Shown: positions 32,763-41,060 of the stretch, piece after piece
How positions within the stretch are numbered: position 1 is the first letter of the stretch
Layout of the letters: each line of letters opens with the position of its first letter
DNA from: W-Chloroflexi-9 sp045863195
GTDB taxonomy: Bacteria > Chloroflexota > Dehalococcoidia > UBA2979
Direction: 5' to 3'
Assembly: GCA_045863195.1 (NCBI GenBank)
Contig: BTUI01000008.1
Span: 1-64,000, forward strand
DNA: 64,000 bases
Program-made: the position numbers and the translations under genes
The notes under the pieces: generated by a model
The model's input: only the letters and a program-made list of their open reading frames with translations
The model's database searches: none
What the model was told of the DNA's origin: nothing

Positions 32763-34231
32763 CCGGGGAGGGCACGGCCCCCGCGCTCCGCGACCCGCGC
32801 CGGGCGCGGTGGTTGCTCTGGGTGGTCGCCGCCGGCGTGTTCTTCGCCGCGGACGATCAGACCTCGATCGTCACGGTGCTGCCGCCGATCATCAACGAGA
32901 TCGGCCTGACGGTGGACGACTTCTACCGCTCGTCCTGGATCGTGAACGGCTACCTGCTCGGCTACCTCGTCGCGCTGCCGCTGGTGGGGCGGGTGGCGGA
33001 CGTGTACGGCCACGCGCGGGTCTTCGCCGGGTGCCTCGTGGTGTTCATGGTCGGGAGCGCGCTCGTCGCGCTCGCACCGTCGTTCACGCCGCTCGTGGTG
33101 TTCCGGGCGTTGCAGGCCGTGGGCGGCGGCGGCGTGGTGCCGGTGGCGATGGCGATCGTCGTCACGGAACTCCCGCGCGAGCGCCGCGTCCTCGGCCTCG
33201 GCGCCATCGCTGCGGCGTCGGAGGCGGGCGCGCTGCTGGGGCCGCTCTGGGGTGGTTCGATCACCGAGTGGTGGGGCTGGCGCGCCGTGTTCTGGATCAA
33301 CCTCCCGATGGCTGCCCCGATCGCGATCGCCGCCTGGCGGCTCGCGGGGAACGAGCGCACGCGTGGCCGCATCGACTGGCCGGGCGCGGCGCTCCTCGGC
33401 CTCGCGCTCGCGGTGTTGACGTTCGCGCTCGTCGACGACCCGAACGCACGCCGCCCCGGACTGGCGACGGCGCTGATGCTGGCCGCCTCCGCGCTGATCG
33501 CCGGCATGTGGGTCTGGTGGGAACGGCGCGCGCCGGAGCCGATGACGCGGCTGGGGATGTTCCGCGAGCGCCGCGTGCAGGCGGCGAACCTTGCGAGCCT
33601 CATGGTCGGGGTCGGCCTGATCGTCGCGCTGATCAGCGTGCCGCTGTTCGCGAACCTCGTCCTCGTCGAGTCGCCACTGGAGGGCGGCCTGACGCTGATG
33701 CGCTTCACGGTGGCGGTGCCGCTGGGGGCGTTCGCCGGCGGCTGGCTGGGCCCGCGCCTCGGGCTCCGCGGTACCGCTGCGCTCGGCATGGCGCTCGCCG
33801 CCGCCGGCTTCCTGGGCCTGCGCGGCTGGGATCGCGAACTCTCCGAGGTGCTCCGCACCGTGCCGCAACTCGTCGGCGGGTTCGGCTTCGGGCTCGTGAT
33901 CGCACCCCTGGGCGCCGCCGTGCTGCAGCAGGTGGACGAGGCGCACCGGGCCACGGTGTCGGCCTGGCTCACGCTCAGCCGCGTGGTCGGGATGCTGGTG
34001 GGCGCGGCGCTGCTCACCTCCAGCGGGCTCGGGCGGTTCTACGCGCGAGCGGGGACACTGGACTTCGGGTCGCCGGAGTTCACCCGGCTGGTCGCGGAGG
34101 CGCAGGTCGTGACGTTCCGCGAGGTGTGGGTGGCCGCGGCGGCGCTGATGCTCGCGGCCGGCATCGTGGCGTGGGGCATCGGGCGGGGTGACCGGGACGC
34201 AGCCGTCGAGCCGTGGTGGACGGTGACCTGA
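32759..34231 (+). CDS. MFS efflux transporter of the DHA2/P55 type
   Basis: The 490-residue inner-membrane transporter has about 12-14 helices. The opening helix WVVAAGVFFAADDQTSIVTV, then SSWIVNGYLLGYLVALPLVG and GRVADVYGHARVF (motif A, GRxxDxxGxR-like), resembles DHA2 drug:H+ antiporters and the mycobacterial P55 protein. GTG 32759 is the start because it overlaps the lipoprotein stop by four bases; the longer upstream frame is a shadow of that gene. No clear inhibitor-specific residues are seen, so drug substrates are not assigned. Confidence 0.9.
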   Translation: MTGEGTAPALRDPRRARWLLWVVAAGVFFAADDQTSIVTVLPPIINEIGLTVDDFYRSSWIVNGYLLGYLVALPLVGRVADVYGHARVFAGCLVVFMVGSALVALAPSFTPLVVFRALQAVGGGGVVPVAMAIVVTELPRERRVLGLGAIAAASEAGALLGPLWGGSITEWWGWRAVFWINLPMAAPIAIAAWRLAGNERTRGRIDWPGAALLGLALAVLTFALVDDPNARRPGLATALMLAASALIAGMWVWWERRAPEPMTRLGMFRERRVQAANLASLMVGVGLIVALISVPLFANLVLVESPLEGGLTLMRFTVAVPLGAFAGGWLGPRLGLRGTAALGMALAAAGFLGLRGWDRELSEVLRTVPQLVGGFGFGLVIAPLGAAVLQQVDEAHRATVSAWLTLSRVVGMLVGAALLTSSGLGRFYARAGTLDFGSPEFTRLVAEAQVVTFREVWVAAAALMLAAGIVAWGIGRGDRDAAVEPWWTVT

Positions 34232-34247
34232 CGCCAGCCCGCGGGCG

Positions 34248-34700
34248 TCAGTCCGCGCGGCTCCAGATCGTCTGGAAGCCCTCGGCGCCCACCACGGCGC
34301 TGAGCGTGTCCTCCGCCTCGCGCTGGCGCAGGTCCAGCAGGATCGCCGCCACGTCCTCGCTCAGGTCCACGCCGTGCTCGCGCACCATCCGCCGCGCGGC
34401 CACATCGAGCAGCGCGGACTCCTCCAGGAATGCCGCGGTGTGCGGCCACGTGAAGAAGATGAAGCGTTCCGGTGGGGCGACGAGCGGGCGGCGGTCCTGC
34501 AGCCACAGCGTGCGCTCGTGCGCGTCGTTCAGCGGCTCGACCATCTCGATGAGCGGCGGGGTGTGGCCGTCCGTGTCCAGGCGGAGGTCGATGAGCAGAC
34601 GGTCGGCGGTGAAGTCGAAGCCGACCACCATCACGTCGGCCTCCTCGATCGCCTCGGCGGCAGAGTCCAGGTCCAGGACGGGGCCGTTGTCACCGTGCAT
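34248..34700 (-). CDS. Conserved hypothetical protein, 150 residues
   Basis: I do not recognise this family. It is a soluble, acidic protein with a hydrophobic strand near the N-terminus (ADVMVVGFDFTADRLLID), a central ERFIFFTWPHTAAFLEE and a helical C-terminal region (DVAAILLDLRQREAEDTL). No metal site, signal peptide or membrane segment was seen. ATG 34700 is preceded by GGAAGG. It converges with the MFS gene and lies downstream of the groEL terminator, so it has its own promoter in 34701-34738, if any. Confidence 0.65.
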   Translation of the reverse strand: MHGDNGPVLDLDSAAEAIEEADVMVVGFDFTADRLLIDLRLDTDGHTPPLIEMVEPLNDAHERTLWLQDRRPLVAPPERFIFFTWPHTAAFLEESALLDVAARRMVREHGVDLSEDVAAILLDLRQREAEDTLSAVVGAEGFQTIWSRAD

Positions 34701-34738
34701 GCCGGAGGCCTTCCGCGGCGGGCGTCGTTGAGGTGAAA

Positions 34739-34766
34739 CGGCGGGGCCGGTCGCCCGGCCCCGCCG
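34739..34766 (-). terminator. groEL terminator hairpin
   Basis: CGGCGGGGCCGG (34739-34750) pairs perfectly with 34755-34766 around TCGC, 25 bases after the groEL stop on the minus strand. The bases that follow in the direction of transcription read GTTTCA, a weak T-run. Confidence 0.7.
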
Positions 34767-34791
34767 TGGGGTGTACCAAGGTCGGTACGGG

Positions 34792-36405
34792 CTAGTACAT
34801 GTCCCCGCCGCCGGCGTGGCTGGCGGCCTGGCCCTCGGGCGCGTCGGTGACGAGCACGTTCGTCGTCAGGACCATGCCGGCGATGGAGACGGCGTTCTCG
34901 AGCGCCGCCTTCGTCACCTTCGCCGGGTCAATGATGCCCAGCTGGATCATGTCGCCGAACTTGTCCGCGGCCGCGTCGTAGCCCTGGCCCTTCTTGAGGC
35001 CCATGACCTTCTGCACCACGACCGAGCCGTCCTGGCCGGCGTTGGTGGCGATGCGGCGGAGCGGCTCCTCCAGCGCGCGGCGGAGGATACGCACGCCCGT
35101 CATCTCGTCGCCGTTCTCCAGCTCGATCTTCTCGAGCACCGGCAGCGCGTTCAGGAACGCGACGCCGCCGCCCGGGACGATGCCCTCTTCCACGGCCGCG
35201 CGGGTGGCGGACAGGGCGTCCTCCACGCGGTGCTTCTTCTCGGTCAGTTCCACCTCGGTGGCGGCGCCGACCTTGATGATGGCGACGGAGCCGGACAGCT
35301 TGCCCAGGCGCTCCTGCAGCTTCTCGCGGTCCCAGTCAGAGGTCGCGCGCTCCAGCTGGGCGCGGATCATCTTGACGCGGGCCTCGATGTCCTTCTTCGT
35401 GCCCTTGCCCTCGATGATGGCGCAGTCTTCCTTGGTGACGACGACGCGGCGGGCGCGGCCGAAGTCGGCCGGGGTCACGGACTCCAGCGTGCGGTTGAGC
35501 TCGCCAGAGATGAGCTGCGCGCCGGTGAACGTGGCGATGTCGCCCAGGTTCTCCTTGCGGCGGTCACCGAAGCCCGGCGCCTTCACGGCGACCACGTTGA
35601 TGGTGCCGCGCAGCTTGTTCACCGCCAGCGTGGCCAGCGCCTCGCCGTCCACGTCCTCCGCGATCACGAGGAGGTTCTTGGAGGTCTGGAGCTGCTTCTC
35701 CAGCCACGGCAGGATCTCGTTGACGGAGGAGAGCTTCTTGTCCGTCACGAAGATGAAGGGGTCCTCGATGACCGCCTCCATCCGCTCCGGGTTGGTGACG
35801 AAGTACGGCGAGATGAAGCCGCGGTCGAAGGACATGCCCTCGACGTACTCGACCTCGGTCTCGACGCCGCGGCCCTCTTCGATGGTGATGACGCCGTCCT
35901 TGCCGGCCGCCTCCATCACCTCGCCGATGAGATCGCCGATCTCCGGCGAGGCCGCCGAGATCGAGGCGACCTGCGACATCTGGGCGCGGGTCGTGACCTT
36001 GGTGGCGTTCTTGGTGACCGCCTCGCGGATCGCGCGGGAGGCCGCCTCGATGCCGCGCTTCAGGGCCATCGGGTCGGCGCCGGCGGCGACGTTCTTCATG
36101 CCCTCGTGCACGATCGCCTGGCCGAGGACCGTGGCGGTGGTCGTACCGTCACCGGCGATGTCGTTGGTCTTGGAGGCGATCTCCTTGGCCAGCTGCGCGC
36201 CGATGTTCTCGAACTTGTCGGCGAGCTCGATGTCGCGGGCGATGGTCACGCCGTCGTTCGTGATCGTGGGCGCGCCGAACTTCTTGTCCAGCACCACGTT
36301 CCGACCGCGGGGGCCCAGCGTCATCTTCACGGCATCCGCCAGGGCGTCGATACCGTTGCGCAGCGCCTGGCGCGCCTCTTCATCGAACAGAAGCTGCTTG
36401 GGCAT
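34792..36405 (-). CDS. groL: Chaperonin GroEL (60 kDa)
   Basis: ATP-driven protein-folding ring. All landmarks are present: KMTLGPRGRNVVLDKKFG near 27-44, TNDIAGDGTTTATVL near 80-94, VVAVKAPGFGDRRKENL and AAVEEGIVPGGGVA. Of the usual Gly/Met tail only GGGDMY remains at the C-terminus. 537 residues. No groES lies beside it, so the co-chaperonin must be elsewhere. ATG 36405 follows GAAGGAC, and a CIRCE operator at 36461-36487 shows control by HrcA. Confidence 0.98.
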   Translation of the reverse strand: MPKQLLFDEEARQALRNGIDALADAVKMTLGPRGRNVVLDKKFGAPTITNDGVTIARDIELADKFENIGAQLAKEIASKTNDIAGDGTTTATVLGQAIVHEGMKNVAAGADPMALKRGIEAASRAIREAVTKNATKVTTRAQMSQVASISAASPEIGDLIGEVMEAAGKDGVITIEEGRGVETEVEYVEGMSFDRGFISPYFVTNPERMEAVIEDPFIFVTDKKLSSVNEILPWLEKQLQTSKNLLVIAEDVDGEALATLAVNKLRGTINVVAVKAPGFGDRRKENLGDIATFTGAQLISGELNRTLESVTPADFGRARRVVVTKEDCAIIEGKGTKKDIEARVKMIRAQLERATSDWDREKLQERLGKLSGSVAIIKVGAATEVELTEKKHRVEDALSATRAAVEEGIVPGGGVAFLNALPVLEKIELENGDEMTGVRILRRALEEPLRRIATNAGQDGSVVVQKVMGLKKGQGYDAAADKFGDMIQLGIIDPAKVTKAALENAVSIAGMVLTTNVLVTDAPEGQAASHAGGGDMY

Positions 36406-36460
36406 GCGTCACTGTCCTTCTTGCTCACCGCCCACCGCCGGGTCGGGGCGGGCGAACGAC

Positions 36461-36487
36461 TTAGCACTCTCTCGTCGGGAGTGCTAA
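36461..36487 (-). promoter_or_regulatory. CIRCE operator upstream of groEL
   Basis: TTAGCACTC (36461-36469), nine bases, GAGTGCTAA (36479-36487) is the exact CIRCE consensus. It is the binding site of the heat-shock repressor HrcA and lies 55 bases before the groEL start. The 194-base gap to the next gene holds nothing else that I could recognise. Confidence 0.97.
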
Positions 36488-36599
36488 CACTTCTACCGAA
36501 TCGCGCTCCGAGGTGCAAGAGGGGCGCGGCGACGAGGCCGCCACGGGCGTCGAAATTCTGCCCTGCAGTTGACGTAATACGCGCCGCGCGCCGAGCCGG

Positions 36600-37547
36600 T
36601 CAGCGCAGCGAGGCCTCCAGGAACGCCTCGGCACGCTCCAGGATCGACTCCATGCCGCCCGCGTGCTCCAGCGAGATCGACAGCGGCGGGCGCGTCCAGT
36701 CCTCCGGGGTCGGGGTGGCGTCCGGACGCCCCTCGAGGCCGTCCGAGAGGCCATAGGCGCGCGCGAAAAGGCGGGCGCGCATCACGTGCGCCCCCAGCGA
36801 GTCCCGCGCCGGCGGGTCGTCCAGCAGCCGGCCGTGGTCGCGGACCGCCTCCACCAGCGGGGCGGGGAAGTTCCAGTGCTCGACGAGGGCGGCGCCGAGG
36901 TCGGCGTCCGTGAAGCCCAGGATGGCGTGTTCCGCCTGGTGGAGTGTCGTCTGTTCCGACTTCGCCCGCGCCAGCGACTCCCGCAGGATCTCCGGCCGGT
37001 GCTGGTCCAGCGCCAGCAGGCCGACGTTGTGGATCACCCCGGCGGTGAACGCCAGGTCCGCGTGGACGCCCTCGGTGCGGGCGAGCACCTCCGCGAGCAG
37101 GGCGGTCGTGATGGAGAACTGCCAGTACTGCTCGTAGTCCAGGTGCGGCGCCGGGCGGCGCGACTGCATCATGCAGGAGGCGAGCGCGACCTGCTGCACC
37201 GCGCGGAAGCCCAGCAGCACCACCGCGTCTCGCACCGTGCCGATGCGCCGGGGCGCGCCGTAGTAGGCGGAGTTGGCGAGCCGGAGCAGCCGCGTGGTCA
37301 GCGCCTGGTCGCTGGCGATGACGGACGCGAGCTCGTGCGCGGAGAAGCGCTGGTCGCTGCCGAGGTCCATGATCCGGCCGGCCACGGCCGGCAGCGGCGC
37401 GAGTTCCATCACCTCCACGAGCAGTTCGTCGATGCTCGGGATGCTGCGGTCGCGCGCCTGCTGTTTCGCGAGCGCCGCCTGCAGGCGCAGGCGCGCCTCT
37501 GCGTACGGGTCGTCGCGACGCCCGGGGCGTCCGTTCGGCATCGCCAT
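36600..37547 (-). CDS. HDOD domain signalling protein
   Basis: The 315-residue cytoplasmic protein has an HDOD domain at about residues 35-250: LAPLPAVAGRIMDLGSD, then VIASDQALTTRLLRLANSAYYG and VRDAVVLLGFRAVQQVAL. HDOD proteins are HD-related domains without phosphodiesterase residues and link to cyclic-di-GMP and stress signalling. The HIHNVGLLAL-like stretch GVIHNVGLLALDQ shows HN in place of HD, fitting a non-catalytic domain. ATG 37547 has GGGAGC six bases before; ATG 37541 is also possible. It is not in an obvious operon. Confidence 0.88.
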   Translation of the reverse strand: MAMPNGRPGRRDDPYAEARLRLQAALAKQQARDRSIPSIDELLVEVMELAPLPAVAGRIMDLGSDQRFSAHELASVIASDQALTTRLLRLANSAYYGAPRRIGTVRDAVVLLGFRAVQQVALASCMMQSRRPAPHLDYEQYWQFSITTALLAEVLARTEGVHADLAFTAGVIHNVGLLALDQHRPEILRESLARAKSEQTTLHQAEHAILGFTDADLGAALVEHWNFPAPLVEAVRDHGRLLDDPPARDSLGAHVMRARLFARAYGLSDGLEGRPDATPTPEDWTRPPLSISLEHAGGMESILERAEAFLEASLR

Positions 37548-37629
37548 GGCTGCTCCCACGCCTCGACGCCACGGGCGGCCGTCCGAGGTCTTCCCGGACA
37601 TTCTGGGCGGAGAGCGCGTCAGGGGTGGA

Positions 37630-38253
37630 TCAGGAGTTCCCTGATTCCGGGGCCGCCTCGAACCACGTGACGGGCGACGTGCCGGCCGTCCGAGTGGCCT
37701 CCGGGCGGTCGGCGAGACCCAGCAGCCGTCGCTCTGGCGGGGTGATCCGGCCGAAGCGTTCCGGCGGCCAGTAGCGGAGGACCGCAACGCCCTCGATCGC
37801 GCCAGACGGCACCGGGCCAAAGTCGCGGCTGTCGGTGCTGGCGCCGCGGTGGTCGCCCAGGACGAAGTACTCATCCTGGCCCAGGCGGTTGATGCCGCGG
37901 TGCTGCTCGTACGGGGTCTCGCCGTGGGCGTACGGCTCCAGCAGCACGCGGCCGTTCACCTGCACGCCACCACCGACGCGCAACGCCTCGCCCGGTAGCC
38001 CCACGACGCGCTTCAGGAGCAGCCGCCCATCGCCCTCCGGCCGGGGGTCGCGCGTGGCGACGACCTGGCCGAAGGCGCGCGCCGGCGTCGGTGCGCCGCG
38101 ACGCAGGACGAGGAAGTCGCCGGGCTGGAGCGCGGGCGTCATCGACTCGCCGGCGACCTCCACACGCATCCAGCCGCGCCGCGCGGCGAGGATGCCGGCG
38201 GCGATCCCGCCGAGGGCCGGCGGCAGCAGGAGCAGGGCGCGGGGGATCCTCAT
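37630..38253 (-). CDS. sodX: Nickel-type SOD maturation protease (S26 signal-peptidase family)
   Basis: A 207-residue S26 peptidase with one N-terminal helix (RALLLLPPALGGIAAGIL). The catalytic Ser box is GESMTPALQPGD and the Lys is in LLLKRVVGLPGE; the LGDHRGASTDSRDFGPV box closes the domain. It is the gene after sodN on the same strand, and in NiSOD loci this peptidase (SodX) removes the leader before the nickel-binding His. It could also be a plain signal peptidase, but the context favours SodX. ATG 38253 follows CGAGGGC. Confidence 0.88.
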   Translation of the reverse strand: MRIPRALLLLPPALGGIAAGILAARRGWMRVEVAGESMTPALQPGDFLVLRRGAPTPARAFGQVVATRDPRPEGDGRLLLKRVVGLPGEALRVGGGVQVNGRVLLEPYAHGETPYEQHRGINRLGQDEYFVLGDHRGASTDSRDFGPVPSGAIEGVAVLRYWPPERFGRITPPERRLLGLADRPEATRTAGTSPVTWFEAAPESGNS

Positions 38254-38305
38254 GCCCTCGATTCTCCCCGAATGCGGCAACGGCGGCGAGACGTTCGGGC
38301 AACAA

Positions 38306-38335
38306 CATGGCCGGCGTCTCACGACGCCGGCCATG
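38306..38335 (-). terminator. Hairpin between sodN and sodX
   Basis: CATGGCCGGCGTC (38306-38318) pairs perfectly with 38323-38335 over TCAC, 25 bases after the sodN stop. On the minus strand it is followed by TTGTTG. It probably ends most sodN transcripts so that the enzyme is made in excess over its protease. Confidence 0.6.
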
Positions 38336-38360
38336 CGAGGTGTCCCCGTGGGAGGAAGGC

Positions 38361-38783
38361 TCAGGCCTTGGTCTTCCAGAACATCTCCGCGAACTCGTCC
38401 ACCTGGGCGCGGAGGCGCTTCGCGTCCTCCACGTTCACGCCCTGCTTGCAGGCGGAGGCGGTCTTCATCAGGTTCCAGACCTTGGTGTGGAGGTCCGGGA
38501 ACATCTCCAGGTGCGGCGGCTTGAAGTAGTCGCCCCAGATCACGCGGACCTGCTGCTTCACCTTCTCGGCGTGCTCTTCCTTCACCTGCACGTAGCGGAC
38601 GAAGGAGTTGAGGTGCTCCGGGGAGGTCGTCTCGCCGAGGCCGGCGATGAGGGTCATCATCTTCTCGACCGTCTCGGCGGCGATCTGCGCCTCCTTCGGG
38701 TCGTAGATGCCGCAGGGCACGTCGCAGTGCGCGTGGGCCTGCTCGGTCGGGCGGATCAGCCGCTCGATGGCGCTCCGAATCAT
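38361..38783 (-). CDS. sodN: Nickel superoxide dismutase
   Basis: Converts superoxide to peroxide and oxygen in the cytoplasm. The nickel hook HCDVPCGIYDP begins at His19: His, Cys20 and Cys24 match His1, Cys2 and Cys6 of the mature enzyme. The 18-residue leader (MIRSAIERLIRPTEQAHA) must be cut to expose His. The rest is the four-helix bundle with HLNSFVRYVQVKEEHAEKVK. 140 residues. ATG 38783 has GAGGAG eight bases upstream; the frame reaches 38807. It is followed by the hairpin and sodX. Confidence 0.96.
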   Translation of the reverse strand: MIRSAIERLIRPTEQAHAHCDVPCGIYDPKEAQIAAETVEKMMTLIAGLGETTSPEHLNSFVRYVQVKEEHAEKVKQQVRVIWGDYFKPPHLEMFPDLHTKVWNLMKTASACKQGVNVEDAKRLRAQVDEFAEMFWKTKA

Positions 38784-38909
38784 TCTGGGCTCCTCACCAG
38801 TCAGCATGACCGTGTCATTGGCGTCTCGCCGGGAATCCGGCCCCGGAATGCTCCGCCCCGGCCCGCCGGCATGTCAACCCATCGCTTCGCAAATCCCGCC
38901 GCCGGACGC

Positions 38910-39818
38910 CTACCGGACGAAGAACTGCGCCCGCATCCCCTCCGCGTAGTCCGTGCCGAGGGTGGAGACGATGACGTAGGCGTACTGCTTGTCGACCTCG
39001 ATCTCCAGCGTGGCACGGTCGCCGGGGGCGAGGATGCCCACGCGTCCGACCTCCACGAGCGAGTCGAGCAGCAGCCGGTCGGCCTCCACCGGCAGCGCGA
39101 CCGGCGACCCGCGCCAGCGGAACACGCGGGCGTCATGCGATTCGCGGCCCACGTTCTGGATGAGCAGCGAGACGGTGCCGCCGTCCATGATGTCGCGGCT
39201 CGTGAAGATCGCGTGGTCGACCAGGTACACGGCCATCGTGCCGCCGCTGCTCTCCGGCATCGGGTCGGGCTCCAGGCCGGCGTTGCCCCCGCCCACCACG
39301 ATCTCGGTGAACATCCCGCGGCCGAAGTCGCGGCCCTCACCGGAGATGAGGACGTACCGCCCCGGCGTGAGGTCAGCGAGCACCGTCGCCTCGCCCGGCC
39401 CCACGTCGTCGCGCACCTCCACGACCTCCGAGCGCGCGACCACGTCCACCTCGTTGAGCGGCACCCGCCCCAGGCGGGACGGGATCGAGGCGACCCCGCG
39501 GGGGGCACGGATCACGGTCAGATCGTGCGTCGCCAGCCCGAAGTTCTGGAGGTTGAACTGGTAGCGCCCGGGCTCCACCAGGCGACGTTGCCAGGCCATG
39601 AGCCCGTAGTCGCCGAGCCAGACGTCCACGAGGCCGATGATCGGCGTGTCGTCCGCCTCGCCCACGCCGGAGCCGCTCCCCGTGACCGCCGTGAAGGTGG
39701 GCGTGGGGGTCGCCGTGGGGCCGCCGGGCCGCGGGATCGCGTCGATGAAGTCGCACGCGCTGCCCAGGAGCAGCACGCCGATGGCGTAGACGATGGCGGC
39801 GAGGTGTCGCGACGGCAT
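38910..39818 (-). CDS. Two-domain cupredoxin-like lipoprotein
   Basis: The 302-residue protein has a signal peptide with lipobox LLGSAC and a Pro/Thr linker (PTATPTPTFT). Two beta-rich repeats follow: residues about 65-170 (FNLQNFGLATHDLTVIRAPRG ends one strand block; quoted as FNLQNFGLATHDL) and about 185-300 (LIQNVGRESHDARVF). Both look like plastocyanin-fold halves that usually keep a His, but no Cys copper ligand is seen. A role in binding or sensing at the cell surface is possible. ATG 39818 is used since the upstream frame is a shadow of the next gene. Confidence 0.75.
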   Translation of the reverse strand: MPSRHLAAIVYAIGVLLLGSACDFIDAIPRPGGPTATPTPTFTAVTGSGSGVGEADDTPIIGLVDVWLGDYGLMAWQRRLVEPGRYQFNLQNFGLATHDLTVIRAPRGVASIPSRLGRVPLNEVDVVARSEVVEVRDDVGPGEATVLADLTPGRYVLISGEGRDFGRGMFTEIVVGGGNAGLEPDPMPESSGGTMAVYLVDHAIFTSRDIMDGGTVSLLIQNVGRESHDARVFRWRGSPVALPVEADRLLLDSLVEVGRVGILAPGDRATLEIEVDKQYAYVIVSTLGTDYAEGMRAQFFVR

Positions 39819-39862
39819 CGTCCGAGTATCGCCGACAACCGGCGCGCTCGCCCGCGGGCACG

Positions 39863-41041
39863 CTACCAGGCGATGCCCTCCACGCCGCCCGCCGGGCCCG
39901 GTTGCGCCACGACCGCGCGTGTCGCCGCGTCCACCACGAGGATCCGCCGCGCGCCGTTCTCGATGACGGCGATCCAGCGGCCGTCGCGCGACCAGACCGC
40001 CTGGTACGGCTCGATGCTGGTGAGGGCCAGCGGCTCCGGCCCGCGCGGGAGTGGCGAGTCGGGCGGGCGGAGCGGCCCCGGCTCCGCGACCCACACCCCC
40101 GTCGGGTAGTCCGCTGCCAGGCTCGCGGCGACGGGCGGCAGCGTGATCAGCAGGTGGCTTCCGTCCGGCGACCACTCGACCGGTGGAGGCGGGACGTACC
40201 CCGCGGTCCACTCCATCACCACGGAGAGGCCCGGCGCCCCCGTCACGGTGATCGGGTTCTCCGCGATCAGCGCGTAGCCCATGCGCGCCGGCTCGCCCTC
40301 AGCCGGGACGGCCCCGCCGCCGTCCACGAACGCGACCGCCAGGATGTCCGCGGCCGGCGACCAGGCCACCCCCACGAACGAGTCGCCGAGGCCGAACGCG
40401 CCGGCCGAGTGGCGGTGGAGCGGCGTCCCCGCCCGGTCCACCGTGACGACCTCGCCCTGGCTGACGTACGCGAGCCGCTGGGAATCGGGCGCCCACGCGG
40501 GCGGCCAGGCGAGTGACGCCTCGCCGAGGACGGCGTAGCCCTGCTCAGGGTGAGCGATCGCCATCACCGAAGGCGCGCCCTGCGGGGCGACCAGCGCGTG
40601 CGCCGCCTCGCCCGCCTCGAACGGCCGCGAGGCGAACGCGAGCCACTCGCCATCCGGCGACCAGCGCGGGAGCCCCTCCAGCCGGTCGGCCGTCTCGGTC
40701 AGGTTCGAGGCCACACCGTCGCGCCAGACCCAGATGTCGCCGCCGGCGACGTAGGCGAGCGCGTTGTGCGCCGGGTTCCAGTCGAGGTAGAGCGCGCCGA
40801 ACGTGTCGACCTCGAGCGGGAGGTGGCGCGGGTTCTCGTCCTCGGCGGCCGCCAGGTACCACGGCCCGGAGCCCGCATCGGGCGGCGAGGTGGCCGGCTG
40901 CGCGGGTGACGGCAGGGTCGCAGAGGGCGTTGGCTCGGTCGTTGCGGGTGCATCGTCCGCGCCGCTTGCGCACGCGGCGAACAGGAGCGTGGCGGCCAGC
41001 AGGGGCATGGTACGTCTGATACGTTTGATGATGCCCACCAC
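39863..41041 (-). CDS. Secreted lipoprotein with TolB-like beta-propeller
   Basis: The 392-residue protein starts with a basic N-region (KRIRR), a hydrophobic core and lipobox LFAAC, then a Pro/Ser/Thr linker. The body contains repeated YVAGGD, WSPDGEWLAFAS, WAPDSQRLAYVS, WSPAADILAVA, WSPDGSHLLI and WSRDGRWIAVIE blocks, the WxxDG pattern of TolB/WD40-like propeller blades (six or so). Such proteins bind partners outside the membrane. The start may be GTG 41041, GTG 41038 or ATG 41008; the basic N-region favours one of the GTGs. It is divergent from the zinc ribbon gene. Confidence 0.82.
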   Translation of the reverse strand: MVGIIKRIRRTMPLLAATLLFAACASGADDAPATTEPTPSATLPSPAQPATSPPDAGSGPWYLAAAEDENPRHLPLEVDTFGALYLDWNPAHNALAYVAGGDIWVWRDGVASNLTETADRLEGLPRWSPDGEWLAFASRPFEAGEAAHALVAPQGAPSVMAIAHPEQGYAVLGEASLAWPPAWAPDSQRLAYVSQGEVVTVDRAGTPLHRHSAGAFGLGDSFVGVAWSPAADILAVAFVDGGGAVPAEGEPARMGYALIAENPITVTGAPGLSVVMEWTAGYVPPPPVEWSPDGSHLLITLPPVAASLAADYPTGVWVAEPGPLRPPDSPLPRGPEPLALTSIEPYQAVWSRDGRWIAVIENGARRILVVDAATRAVVAQPGPAGGVEGIAW

Positions 41042-41060
41042 CTATGAAGGGGTTGCACGC

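Noticed and set aside
34771..36756. 661-codon plus-strand frame opposite groEL
   Set aside because: Composition is that of a shadow frame and it runs through the groEL terminator and CIRCE region; groEL is certain.
39819..40211. Extension of the cupredoxin-like lipoprotein to 40211
   Set aside because: It overlaps the beta-propeller gene and would bury the signal peptide; ATG 39818 gives a proper lipoprotein start.
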